The notes under the pieces were generated by a model. It saw only the letters and a program-made list of their open reading frames with translations, was not told the origin of the DNA and did not search any database. A program made the position numbers and the translations under genes. From contig BJGV01000005.1 of assembly GCA_014190895.1 (NCBI GenBank), positions 1-63,795 of the forward strand: a stretch of DNA of 63,795 nucleotides, in the 5' to 3' direction. The DNA is from Nitrosomonadaceae bacterium (GTDB taxonomy: Bacteria; Pseudomonadota; Gammaproteobacteria; Burkholderiales; Nitrosomonadaceae). Below are positions 56,553-63,795 of the stretch, piece after piece (position 1 is the stretch's first letter; each line of letters starts with the position of its first letter).

Positions 56553-57191
56553 TTATTTATTAGGCTGTGGCGTGATACGTAAATAAGGGCGAGGTGCTTT
56601 GTATCCTTTAGGATATTTCTGTTTAATAATCGCCTCATCTTGAATCGTTAATGGAATAATAACGTCATCACCATCGCACCAATTGCCTGGAGTAGCTACC
56701 GTATGACTATCTGTCAATTGTAAAGCATCGATGACGCGCAGTACTTCATTGAAATTTCGGCCAGTGCTCATGGGATAAATAATAATAAGGCGTATTTTCT
56801 TTTGTGGATCAACGACAAATAATGAACGAACCGTCATGGTCTGCGACTGATTTGGATGAATCATATCAAATAGAACTGAGACTGTTTTATCTGCATCCGC
56901 AATGATTGGAAAACCAACAATCGTATTCTGAGTTTCTTCAATGTCTTTAATCCAATCTAGATGTTTATTTACTGGGTCGATAGATAATCCAATCGCTTTT
57001 ACGTTGCGCCTATCAAATTCAGGTTTAAGTTTTGCAGTCAGGCCGAGCTCGGTAGTACACACAGGTGTGAAATCAGCAGGATGTGAGAACAAAATCACCC
57101 AAGAATCTCCTATCCATTCATGAAATTTAATCTTACCAATGGAGGAGTCTTGTTCGAAATCGGGTACAATGTCACCTAAACGTAAAGTCAT
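56553..57191 (-). CDS. Peroxiredoxin, 1-Cys (Prx6) type
   Basis: A 212-residue thiol peroxidase. The peroxidatic Cys is in HPADFTPVCTTELG near residue 46. The long C-terminal arm with TPGNWCDGDDVIIP and KYPKGYKAPRPYLR is typical of the Prx6/AhpC-TSA C-terminal domain. It reduces peroxides in the cytosol; the reductant partner is unknown. Single gene, convergent with cysG and divergent from the membrane protein at 57483. Confidence 0.9.
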   Translation of the reverse strand: MTLRLGDIVPDFEQDSSIGKIKFHEWIGDSWVILFSHPADFTPVCTTELGLTAKLKPEFDRRNVKAIGLSIDPVNKHLDWIKDIEETQNTIVGFPIIADADKTVSVLFDMIHPNQSQTMTVRSLFVVDPQKKIRLIIIYPMSTGRNFNEVLRVIDALQLTDSHTVATPGNWCDGDDVIIPLTIQDEAIIKQKYPKGYKAPRPYLRITPQPNK

Positions 57192-57254
57192 GAGAATCTC
57201 CCTTAAATTGAGATCTTAGTATATCCTGACTAACCCTAGAACTTAACAACTTTA

Positions 57255-57308
57255 TACGGCGCATTTTAAATTCAAAATTTTTGGTCAGTATGGATCATGT
57301 ACGGCGCA
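57255..57308. promoter_or_regulatory. Two copies of TACGGCGCA between the peroxiredoxin and the membrane-protein gene
   Basis: TACGGCGCA occurs at 57255-57263 and 57300-57308, 45 bp apart start to start, in a divergent 291-bp region that is otherwise AT-rich. Two direct copies of a GC-rich 9-mer about four helical turns apart could be an activator or repressor site. Only the repetition is observed. Confidence 0.3.
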
Positions 57309-57482
57309 CTTCATTAATCAATTCAAATTGCCTTGAATCTGATCGGGCTTATTTTTCATCTTTTTTTTCTTTATTACAGTTTTTTCCAGGGATAAAAACT
57401 TGAATGTACTGCAGTCAATCGAATCTATTCAATTGAAAATCAGAACACTGATAACCTCAACAATTTCACAAGGAATCGCACC

Positions 57483-57974
57483 ATGGATATGAGCTCTCAT
57501 ATGACACATTATATGGAATTACTGATGACTAATCAGCCATGGAACCTAATTATTTACATGGCAGTTCCTGTAATACTTGCCGAAATTATTGCAATTTCTG
57601 AGCTGTATCTTCTCTTTACCGGAAAAAATAGCGGGGCAATCAAAACACTGAGCACAACATCAGGCATCGTTGTTGGGTGGTATTTCTTAGGAATTTTTAT
57701 CAATCTTCTCCTAACAGCTGTCATTCCATTAACGACTTCTAATGGATGGCGAGGTATTGCAGATGTGATCGCTGTTGGATTTTATCTGCTCGGGGTGATC
57801 CCTCTTTTTGGTATAGCTTTGTTAAGGATGAATCTCATAGCATCCGCTGTTTCACAAAGAGATCGAAATAAACTCCACGCTATCTTTGTTGGAATTTTCT
57901 TGGTAGTTGCGCATATAGCCATGATATTTGGTATGGTTGATCCCCATGTATTGAGCTCTGCTAAGACCGTCTAA
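57483..57974 (+). CDS. Small four-helix membrane protein with Met/His-rich N-terminus (possibly DUF6803)
   Basis: A 163-residue integral membrane protein. Four hydrophobic segments are visible, at about residues 19-45, 57-84, 91-118 and 130-152. The first 26 residues contain seven Met and two His (MDMSSHMTHYMELLM...), suggesting soft-metal binding. It resembles a small family of unknown function that I recall from NCBI annotation as DUF6803; that match is from memory. AAGGA precedes the ATG. It lies 265 bases upstream of ureB on the same strand but behind its own hairpin terminator. It is not UreI or a HupE/UreJ nickel permease by sequence. Its role in urease metal or urea supply is speculation from position. 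Confidence 0.7.
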   Translation: MDMSSHMTHYMELLMTNQPWNLIIYMAVPVILAEIIAISELYLLFTGKNSGAIKTLSTTSGIVVGWYFLGIFINLLLTAVIPLTTSNGWRGIADVIAVGFYLLGVIPLFGIALLRMNLIASAVSQRDRNKLHAIFVGIFLVVAHIAMIFGMVDPHVLSSAKTV

Positions 57975-58009
57975 ATTTAAAATAAATAAAGATCAATATT
58001 CTCTTGCTA

Positions 58010-58041
58010 CCTAGCAGAGACTATCTCTCTGCTAGGTTTAA
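58010..58041 (+). terminator. Hairpin terminator after the membrane-protein gene
   Basis: CCTAGCAGAGA (58010-58020) pairs perfectly with TCTCTGCTAGG (58026-58036) across a CTATC loop, followed by TTTAAT. The 11-bp stem is strong but the T-run is short. It would separate the membrane-protein transcript from urease. Confidence 0.6.
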
Positions 58042-58084
58042 TATCGGTAGTTAGTATGCAACGATAAAACTATCGCAATATTAA

Positions 58085-58102
58085 TATAATTAGAGATATA
58101 AT
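58085..58102 (+). promoter_or_regulatory. Two TATAAT hexamers, candidate urease promoter -10 region
   Basis: Perfect TATAAT occurs at 58085-58090 and 58097-58102, 138-155 bases upstream of ureB. Neither has a good -35 hexamer at 16-18 bp, so activator dependence or chance in AT-rich DNA are both possible. No sigma-54 (GG-N10-GC) or NikR-like site was found by eye. Confidence 0.3.
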
Positions 58103-58239
58103 TAAAAAATAGTGCTTAACAAAGAGTATGTAACGCCAAAAATTAGGCGGCATTTAATAGCTACAGAAAGAGTCCTGTCGGATAAAATAAATGAGTGGTG
58201 TCCCACAAATCTCGTGAGTAATAACAGGGGAATAAAATT

Positions 58240-58614
58240 ATGATACCAGGTGAAGTGATTGTAGGAAAAGGCGACATTGTGTGTAATGTCGGACGTAAGA
58301 CCATTAAACTGAAAGCAACCAACATGGGTGATAGGCCAGTACAAATTGGCTCACATTTTCACTTCTTTGAGGTCAACAAGGTCATTAGTTTCAATCGTGA
58401 AAAAGCCTTTGGTATGCGTTTAAATATTCCAGCAAGTACAGCTGTCCGTTTTGAGCCAGGTGAAGAAAAAGAAATAGAATTGGTTGAAATAGGCGGTGCC
58501 CGTCGTGCTTTCGGTCACAACGATCTCGTGAATGGTAGTGTTACGAAAAATGCTGACAAAGAAGCATCTATGAGACTTCTCAAGAGCAATCATTTCAAGG
58601 ATCAATCATCATGA
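58240..58614 (+). CDS. ureB: Urease beta subunit
   Basis: Small structural subunit of urease (124 aa). Family segments are [13 protein letters not shown] at the start, [45 protein letters not shown] and [20 protein letters not shown] is the form I recall from Helicobacter UreA, whereas many other bacteria have GSHYHF-type sequences. It is about 15-20 residues longer than the usual beta subunit because of a charged tail. ATG 58240 has AGGGG nine bases upstream. It ends in an ATGA overlap with ureC. In most bacteria ureA precedes this gene; here it does not. Confidence 0.94.
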   Translation: MIPGEVIVGKGDIVCNVGRKTIKLKATNMGDRPVQIGSHFHFFEVNKVISFNREKAFGMRLNIPASTAVRFEPGEEKEIELVEIGGARRAFGHNDLVNGSVTKNADKEASMRLLKSNHFKDQSS

Positions 58615-60332
58615 GCTTAACGATTAACAAAAAAAATTACGCTAACTTATTTGGGCCCACAATAGGCGACAAGGTTCGATTGGCAGACACGGATCTTTTC
58701 ATCGAGATAGAAAAAGACCATGGTACTTATGGGGACGAATCAAAATTTGGCGGTGGCAAGAGTATTCGTGATGGCATGGGCCAATCATCCACTGCGCTTA
58801 GAGACGAAGGGGTGCTGGATTTTGTGATTACTGGTGCAGTGATTATTGATCACTGGGGTATCGAGAAAGCAGACATTGGCATTAAAGATGGAAAAATCGT
58901 TGGAATTGGCAAAGCCGGCAATCCAGACATGATGGATGGCGTTTCGCCCAATATGATCATTGGTGCTTCCACCGAAGTACATGGTGCCTATGGTTACATT
59001 GCCACTGCAGGTGGCATCGATACTCACATTCACTTTATCAGTTCTACTCAAATTGAAACCGCCCTATTTAGCGGTGTCACTACAATGTTAGGTGGGGGCA
59101 CCGGTCCTGCTGATGGGACTAATGCCACAACCATTTCCCCTGGTAAATGGAATATCCAGAAAATGCTAGAAGCGGCTGATGCATTTCCTATGAACCTTGG
59201 GTTCTTTGCTAAGGGCAATTGCTCCACTGAAGCACCCATAGCAGAACAGGTCGAAGCAGGGGCTTGTGGTCTAAAAATACATGAGGACTGGGGCTCAACA
59301 CCGGCAGTGATCAATACCTGTTTAAATGTTGCCGATCGATACGATGTTCAGGTGGCTATTCATACAGATACTCTCAATGAAGCAGGATTCCTAGAAGATA
59401 CCGTCAAAGCAATTGGTGGTCGCGTGATTCATACCTTCCATACAGAGGGCGCTGGTGGTGGTCATGCACCCGACATTATCAAGATAGCGATGTACCCCAA
59501 TATATTGCCGTCCTCTACCAATCCCACCCGTCCGTTTACCGTTAATACATTTGATGAGCATATGGACATGCTCATGGTCTGCCACCATCTAAGTAGGAAT
59601 ATTCCAGAAGATGTATCTTTTGCTGATTCTCGTATTCGTCCTGAAACAATGGGGGCAGAAGATATTTTGCACGACAGGGGTATTTTTAGCATGATGTCCT
59701 CCGACTCTCAGGCCATGGGACGCGTAGGTGAAGTGATTATTCGTACCTGGCAAACCGCTGATAAAATGAAAAAACAATTCGGCGCGTTAGATGAGGATAA
59801 AAATAATCAGAATGATAACTTTCGAGTTAAACGATACATTGCGAAATACACTATTAACCCCGCCATTACACACGGTATCTCTCAGTATGTTGGCTCCATC
59901 GAGCCTGGCAAGATGGCGGACATTGTTTTGTGGAGTCCTGCCATGTTCGGGGTTAAACCTGAAATTATTATCAAAGGCGGTATGATCATTGCAAGTAAAA
60001 TGGGCGATGCAAATGCTTCTATTCCTACCCCGCAACCGGTGATTTACCGTAAAATGTTTGGAGCCTATGGTCACGCACTATCTAAAACTTGCGCCACATT
60101 TGTCTCCAAGGCATCCATCAAAAAAGGAATTGTTGCGGAATATGGGCTGAATAAAATGATATTGCCCGTCTCAAATTGTAGAAATGTCGGTAAGAAAGAT
60201 TTAATTCATAATGATAAAACGCCTGATATCTCAGTTAATCCAGAGAATCATGAGGTAAAAGTAGATGGCATCAAAATATCTTGTGAACCGGCTAAACAGT
60301 TAGCGTTAGCGCAACGTTACTTCTTATTCTAA
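58611..60332 (+). CDS. ureC: Urease alpha (catalytic) subunit
   Basis: Nickel-dependent hydrolysis of urea to ammonia and carbamate, in the cytoplasm (573 aa). Active-site residues are all present: H139/H141 in DTHIHF, the carbamylated K222 in [10 protein letters not shown]251 and H277 in AIHTD and TFHTEG, the flap C324/H325 in MVCHHL and D365 in SSDSQAMGR. This residue set is the Klebsiella numbering plus five, so the fold should be standard. The end [11 protein letters not shown] is typical of non-Helicobacter enzymes. Translationally coupled to ureB. Confidence 0.97.
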   Translation: MSLTINKKNYANLFGPTIGDKVRLADTDLFIEIEKDHGTYGDESKFGGGKSIRDGMGQSSTALRDEGVLDFVITGAVIIDHWGIEKADIGIKDGKIVGIGKAGNPDMMDGVSPNMIIGASTEVHGAYGYIATAGGIDTHIHFISSTQIETALFSGVTTMLGGGTGPADGTNATTISPGKWNIQKMLEAADAFPMNLGFFAKGNCSTEAPIAEQVEAGACGLKIHEDWGSTPAVINTCLNVADRYDVQVAIHTDTLNEAGFLEDTVKAIGGRVIHTFHTEGAGGGHAPDIIKIAMYPNILPSSTNPTRPFTVNTFDEHMDMLMVCHHLSRNIPEDVSFADSRIRPETMGAEDILHDRGIFSMMSSDSQAMGRVGEVIIRTWQTADKMKKQFGALDEDKNNQNDNFRVKRYIAKYTINPAITHGISQYVGSIEPGKMADIVLWSPAMFGVKPEIIIKGGMIIASKMGDANASIPTPQPVIYRKMFGAYGHALSKTCATFVSKASIKKGIVAEYGLNKMILPVSNCRNVGKKDLIHNDKTPDISVNPENHEVKVDGIKISCEPAKQLALAQRYFLF

Positions 60333-60371
60333 TGAACCTATAAACTCAACTCACTCAATATTGGCGGAGCT

Positions 60372-60674
60372 ATGCATCTAACACCTCGTGAAATTGAAAA
60401 ATTAATGCTGCACAGTGCAGGGGAACTGGCAAAGAAGAGGAAGGCCAGGGGCGTTAAATTAAATCATCCAGAGTCCATTGCGCTCATTTGTAGCGAGCTC
60501 ATGGAAGCCGCACGAGATGGTAAAACTGTTGCGCAATTAATGCAATTGGGTGCAACACTACTCACCCGAGCTGATGTGATGGAGGGTGTAGGGGAGATGA
60601 TTCATGACATACAGATAGAAGCCACTTTCCCAGATGGAACAAAATTAGTCACAGTACACGATCCCATTCGCTAA
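60372..60674 (+). CDS. ureA: Urease gamma subunit
   Basis: A 100-residue gamma subunit, complete and unfused. [20 protein letters not shown] opens it and [15 protein letters not shown] closes it. [14 protein letters not shown] is close to the version I recall in Helicobacter UreA. ATG 60372 is preceded by GGCGGAG. It lies 39 bases after ureC, although in nearly all bacterial urease operons ureA is the first structural gene. The unusual position suggests an internal rearrangement. It is followed by a 449-bp gap before ureE. Confidence 0.95.
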   Translation: MHLTPREIEKLMLHSAGELAKKRKARGVKLNHPESIALICSELMEAARDGKTVAQLMQLGATLLTRADVMEGVGEMIHDIQIEATFPDGTKLVTVHDPIR

Positions 60675-61123
60675 TCACTAAAAAGTATCTTCAATGGCAT
60701 CAGTATTTAGGTGAGTGCCCTGTATCAGATATAACTTCTCAAATAAAAAAAATTTTGGGTTGATAAAATTGTAGATAAAGATGTCTCCAATTTTCCCGAT
60801 GATGCGCAACGCCGAATCAGGGAGAGAGAGAATCAGTGACGCTAAATTGATAACAATGACCTAACTATCTCGTGTGCTCATGGGAATGGTATTGCCCACA
60901 CTCCCCCCCCTCAGACCCCTCGATTATTAACGGATATACTCCAGACATATATCCCGTATCAGAATATTACATAGCCCTCCCAGATTCTGGGTTAAGAAAG
61001 TCAGGGAATCGCTGTCGCAGGCATGCTAAAATCTACCAACTAGGAACACGACAAACCGACAACTGTTGGTTTGTCGTGCATGTATTATCTATTTTCTAGG
61101 GATCTGATAGAGGAAATAAATAT
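60675..61123. other. 449-bp gap between ureA and ureE without a supported gene
   Basis: An open frame at 60872-61099 (75 codons, Cys/Tyr/Pro-rich) looks like chance. Another fragment at about 60690-60760 reads QYLGECPVSDITSQIKKILG and stops, so a decayed gene is possible but unproven. Landmarks are a run of eight C (60903-60910) and an 11-bp perfect hairpin (61047-61078). I could not see ureI, ureD or a transposase in it, on either strand. Confidence 0.6.
61047..61078. promoter_or_regulatory. Perfect 11-bp stem hairpin 46 bases before ureE
   Basis: CACGACAAACC (61047-61057) pairs with GGTTTGTCGTG (61068-61078) around a 10-base centre that is itself partly complementary. No T-run follows, so it is not a standard terminator. 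It could stabilise or attenuate the ureEFG transcript, or mark the edge of a lost insertion. Confidence 0.45.
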
Positions 61124-61648
61124 ATGATAATCAAAGAGATATTAGGAAATATATCGAGCATATCGCTAGATGGCTTGGAACTTGATCCGCTAGAGTTGGA
61201 ATGGTTTGAGACATCTAAGCGTATTCAAAGTAAGCTCACTTGTGCTGGAACGGAAATCTCTATTAAGTTTTTCAAAGCAGGTCAGCGACTATCTCAAGGT
61301 GACATCCTATTTAAGGATACTGAAAAAGCGATTGTGGTAAACATTAAGGCCTGTGAGGCCATTGTCATTACTCCCATTTCAATGTTAGAAATGGGTACCG
61401 TATGTTACGAGATAGGCAATAAACATGTGCCCATCTTTATTCAGAATGATCAAATCATGATTCCATTTGAAGAGCCTCTGCTGCGGTGGTTGGACGCAAG
61501 TGGATACCGCCCAGTCAAAGAAATGCGACAATTAAAAAGTATGCTCAAATCCACCGATGCATCCCATGGACACGCTCATGCCCATGATCATGAGACATTG
61601 TTTACGAAAATTACGAATCTTGCCTCCAAGTATTCACATGAAAAATAA
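61124..61648 (+). CDS. ureE: Urease accessory nickel chaperone UreE
   Basis: Delivers nickel to UreG/apo-urease (174 aa). The N-terminal domain has LELEWFETSKRI and LSQGDILFKD. The conserved nickel-binding His is H101 in CYEIGNKHVPIF. A His-rich stretch near residues 146-156 (SHGHAHAHDHE) adds metal capacity, which Helicobacter UreE largely lacks. The overall pattern (MII..., LEWFET, LSQGDILFK, CYEIGN) is Campylobacterota-like by my recollection. AGAGGAAA precedes the ATG. It ends inside ureF by about 11 bases. Confidence 0.93.
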   Translation: MIIKEILGNISSISLDGLELDPLELEWFETSKRIQSKLTCAGTEISIKFFKAGQRLSQGDILFKDTEKAIVVNIKACEAIVITPISMLEMGTVCYEIGNKHVPIFIQNDQIMIPFEEPLLRWLDASGYRPVKEMRQLKSMLKSTDASHGHAHAHDHETLFTKITNLASKYSHEK

Positions 61649-62327
61649 CTTCCTGGGAAACCTGCTTCATTTATCTGATTCCACGTTACCCATTGGCGGT
61701 TTCTCGCACTCGCATGGACTGGAGACTTATGTCCAATTAAAAATGGTGCATGATGCCACATCAGCAAAAGAATTCATTACAGAAAATCTAAAATCTAATA
61801 TTAAATACAATGATGCCTCTTTTGTACGCTTGGCTTATGAGGCAGCTGCTAATAATCATCTGAGCGAGATCATTTTATTAGATCAGGAATGTACCGCGCT
61901 AAAATGTGCTAAGGAAATTAGACAGGCCAGTCAAAAGCTTGGCATCAGATTAATGAAGATATTTAGAAGGTATCAAGATCATGAGTTAGCCGCATCTTAT
62001 GATCAAGCCATTCAAAATAATGAAGCCTCGGGTCACCATTGTATCGCTTTCGGGATGTATGCTTTTTTACTAGAAATCCCATTAGAAGAAACGTTATACG
62101 CTTACTACTACAACACCGCGGTGGGGCTCGTGACAAATAGCGTCAAGCTCATACCTCTGGGGCAATTAGATGGGCAGGATATCTTATTCCATCTACAGCC
62201 CATCATAATCGATCTGGTGGCAGAAACTTTGATTGTAAAAAGAGCCTCGGTAGGTCTCCTAGATATTGGTCTAGATATTCGCTGTATGCAGCACGAGCGT
62301 CTGTACTCTCGGCTGTATATGTCTTAA
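61638..62327 (+). CDS. ureF: Urease accessory protein UreF
   Basis: Part of the UreD/F/G complex that assembles the nickel centre and acts as the UreG regulator (about 229 aa). STLPIGGFSHSHGLETYVQL at the N-terminus and MQHERLYSRLYMS at the very end are family features. The ending is, as I recall it, identical to that of Helicobacter UreF. The frame is open to 61557, but ATG 61638 (MKNNFLGNLLHLSDS) is the natural start and overlaps ureE by 11 bases. Confidence 0.92.
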   Translation: MKNNFLGNLLHLSDSTLPIGGFSHSHGLETYVQLKMVHDATSAKEFITENLKSNIKYNDASFVRLAYEAAANNHLSEIILLDQECTALKCAKEIRQASQKLGIRLMKIFRRYQDHELAASYDQAIQNNEASGHHCIAFGMYAFLLEIPLEETLYAYYYNTAVGLVTNSVKLIPLGQLDGQDILFHLQPIIIDLVAETLIVKRASVGLLDIGLDIRCMQHERLYSRLYMS

Positions 62328-62358
62328 TTAACTAACAACAAGTAAAGAGGGGCTGACA

Positions 62359-63006
62359 ATGCAAACAGATAAGATCAGGACATACGTAAAAATTGGCGTG
62401 GCAGGGCCTGTTGGTTCAGGTAAAACTGCGTTAATAGAACGACTCACTCGACAACTCATTAATCGTTACAGCATGGCAGTCATTACAAATGATATTTATA
62501 CCAAGGAAGATGCGGAATTTCTAACTAAAAATAGCTTGATGCCCAAAGAACGCATCATGGGAGTTGAAACTGGTGGGTGTCCGCATACCGCAATCCGAGA
62601 AGACGCGAGCATGAACTTAGAGGCAGTTGATGAGATGGCCAATCGTTTCCCAGACATTGAATTAATGTTAATAGAAAGTGGGGGAGATAATCTTTCCGCA
62701 ACCTTCAGTCCCGATCTTGCAGACATCACTATTTTTGTGATCGATGTGGCAGAAGGTGAAAAAATACCCCGTAAAGGGGGACCTGGAATCACGCGTTCAG
62801 ACTTACTGGTCATTAATAAAATTGACTTGGCACCCTATGTCGGAGCAAGTTTAGAGGTGATGGAAACGGATGCGCGTAGAATGCGCTGTGGTGCTCCATT
62901 CATATTTACGAATTTAATGACCTTGGAGGGTCTAAATAGCGTTATCGGATGGATTCAAAAATATGCGCTATTGGAAGATGTTGAAGAACCCATATTACTG
63001 CGCTAA
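62359..63006 (+). CDS. ureG: Urease accessory GTPase UreG
   Basis: SIMIBI-class GTPase that supplies nickel to urease with GTP hydrolysis (215 aa). The P-loop is GPVGSGKT at residues 16-23 and the nickel-binding CPH motif is at about 74-76 ([12 protein letters not shown]). [14 protein letters not shown] and [13 protein letters not shown] complete the G motifs. The ending ALLED followed by a short tail matches the Helicobacter type by memory. AGAGGGG precedes the ATG. Last urease gene; no ureD/ureH follows. Confidence 0.96.
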   Translation: MQTDKIRTYVKIGVAGPVGSGKTALIERLTRQLINRYSMAVITNDIYTKEDAEFLTKNSLMPKERIMGVETGGCPHTAIREDASMNLEAVDEMANRFPDIELMLIESGGDNLSATFSPDLADITIFVIDVAEGEKIPRKGGPGITRSDLLVINKIDLAPYVGASLEVMETDARRMRCGAPFIFTNLMTLEGLNSVIGWIQKYALLEDVEEPILLR

Positions 63007-63113
63007 CCAAATTTCTTGATTAAGACAGATGATTGATTCGTCGATGACAGCATAACCGTATTATATGGCCATAATTTTTGTCCAATAACACCGATTAAAA
63101 AATGAAGACATAA

Positions 63114-63148
63114 AAAAGCCGAAGCCCGCAATGCGGGCTTCGGCTTTT
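63114..63148. terminator. Strong bidirectional terminator between ureG and the porin gene
   Basis: AAAAGCCGAAGCCCGC (63114-63129) pairs with GCGGGCTTCGGCTTTT (63133-63148): a 16-bp stem with a 3-base AAT loop, A-run on one side and T-run on the other. It can stop transcripts from both ureG (plus) and the convergent porin gene (minus). Confidence 0.92.
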
Positions 63149-63186
63149 ACAACAGGATATACCGATTCTAAATAGAATCTAATCCC

Positions 63187-63795
63187 TTAAATTTGCAATT
63201 GGAAAGCGACCTTAAATGCATTGATCGTTTGTCCAACAACACCAGGCGCATAGTTCAGCCCTGTGGTGTACAAGTTACCACGTTGGTAGAATGCAGCAAG
63301 ACGTGCATTATGACCATCGATTACGTAGTTCATGCCACCTTCAGCTTCTGTACGATTACCACTCATTTCAGGCTGAATACTGGTATACCGACCGTAGGGT
63401 TGGAATCTTCCGATACCGACCTTATGTGGGATCAAGTATAAACCATAAGCCGTCCAAGACTGTCCACTAAACATAAGACCGCCAAGAGGATCGGCAACGC
63501 CGGCGGCGGTACGTTGGGCTACGGTATTCAGAGTGCCGCCACTTGCCCAGAATCTCTTGTACTCACCGTTGAACGTGAACACGCCCATGTTGTTGTCTAA
63601 TACTTTTTCAAACAACACGTCAGCTACAACACCAGTAAAGTCAGAACGATAGTTTAAAGTACCAGCACCATTTTTCTGATGATTGACACCGACCGCAACG
63701 GCTAAAATATCGCCAGCTGAACCGTAGTAGGTACCACTGGTGTAGTAGCCAGGGTTCTTTTCTGGGTTCAAGAAGTTGTAGGTTAAACGACCTGC
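63187..63795 (-). CDS. Outer-membrane porin (3' part, runs off the window)
   Basis: About 203 C-terminal residues of a beta-barrel porin. The frame stays open to the last base of the window, reading AGRLTYNF then LNPEKNPGYYTSGTYYG, so the N-terminus with the signal peptide is missing. A TTG at 63771 is not a true start. Alternating hydrophobic/aromatic strands (GDILAVAVGVNHQKN, VFTFNGEYKRFW, RLAAFYQRGNLYTTGLNY) and a final aromatic-free strand ending AFQLQI fit a porin of the kind common in Nitrosomonadales-type betaproteobacteria. The substrate is unknown. Confidence 0.82.
   Translation of the reverse strand, partial: AGRLTYNFLNPEKNPGYYTSGTYYGSAGDILAVAVGVNHQKNGAGTLNYRSDFTGVVADVLFEKVLDNNMGVFTFNGEYKRFWASGGTLNTVAQRTAAGVADPLGGLMFSGQSWTAYGLYLIPHKVGIGRFQPYGRYTSIQPEMSGNRTEAEGGMNYVIDGHNARLAAFYQRGNLYTTGLNYAPGVVGQTINAFKVAFQLQI

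Noticed and set aside
60872-61099. 75-codon open frame in the ureA-ureE gap
   Set aside because: Unnatural composition (many Cys, Tyr and Pro), no ribosome-binding site, and it runs through the hairpin; judged a chance frame.
60675-61123. Possible remnant of the urea channel gene ureI
   Set aside because: I compared the frames by eye with the hydrophobic pattern of UreI and found no similar stretch.
58240-63006. NikR operator or sigma-54 promoter for urease
   Set aside because: No GTATGA-type dyad or GG-N10-GC element was found upstream of ureB or ureE by eye.

Overview
This window is a dense chromosomal segment of an AT-rich Gram-negative bacterium, most likely a betaproteobacterium of the Nitrosomonadales/Methylophilales kind. 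I infer this from gene content and order: scpB-scpA-trpS-M50 protease-PHP phosphatase; an AddAB-type helicase/nuclease pair; glnE-ilvE-zinc-finger protein; maf and a tetrapyrrole-methylase-family gene beside yceD-rpmF-plsX-fabHDG-acpP-fabF-mltG; and pepA-holC-valS. Nothing in the sequence fixes the genus. No rRNA, tRNA, CRISPR array, prophage or intact insertion sequence is visible. Almost every gene is intact.

Layout. Bases 1-113 hold the tail of an unidentified plus-strand gene and its terminator. Bases 120-21570 are mostly minus-strand housekeeping: scpB, scpA, trpS, M50 protease, PHP phosphatase, addA, addB, 7Fe ferredoxin, GNAT, alpha/beta hydrolase, pmbA, a four-gene thioredoxin-like/tonB/exbB/exbD operon, tldD and a nitrilase-family amidase. 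The plus-strand genes darP, a carboxylesterase and an RDD protein lie among them. Bases 21570-31980 hold yhdP, then glnE, ilvE, a small zinc-finger protein, a phosphomannomutase/phosphoglucomutase and a low-molecular-weight tyrosine phosphatase. RNase E (minus) and rluC-gph-S49 protease (plus) diverge from a 440-bp gene-free leader. Bases 37800-46540 carry the fatty-acid/phospholipid block, including rpmF (59 codons). Bases 46550-57200 hold xthA, an unassigned ferritin-like protein, xerD, ogt, pepA, holC, valS, cysG and a 1-Cys peroxiredoxin.

The accessory part is bases 57480-63150: a small Met/His-rich four-helix membrane protein, then urease genes in the unusual order ureB-ureC-ureA-(449-bp gap)-ureE-ureF-ureG. 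All active-site residues of UreC are present. No ureD/ureH is present in the window, and UreE, UreF and UreG look closest to the Helicobacter/Campylobacterota type. The cluster ends at a strong bidirectional terminator facing the 3' part of a porin gene that runs off the window.

I did not find an obviously new multi-gene system. The best candidates for a second look are the rearranged, ureD-less urease cluster with its associated membrane protein; the orphan ferritin-like (predicted di-iron) protein behind a C10 tract; and a 22-bp perfect palindrome made from the last codons of xerD.
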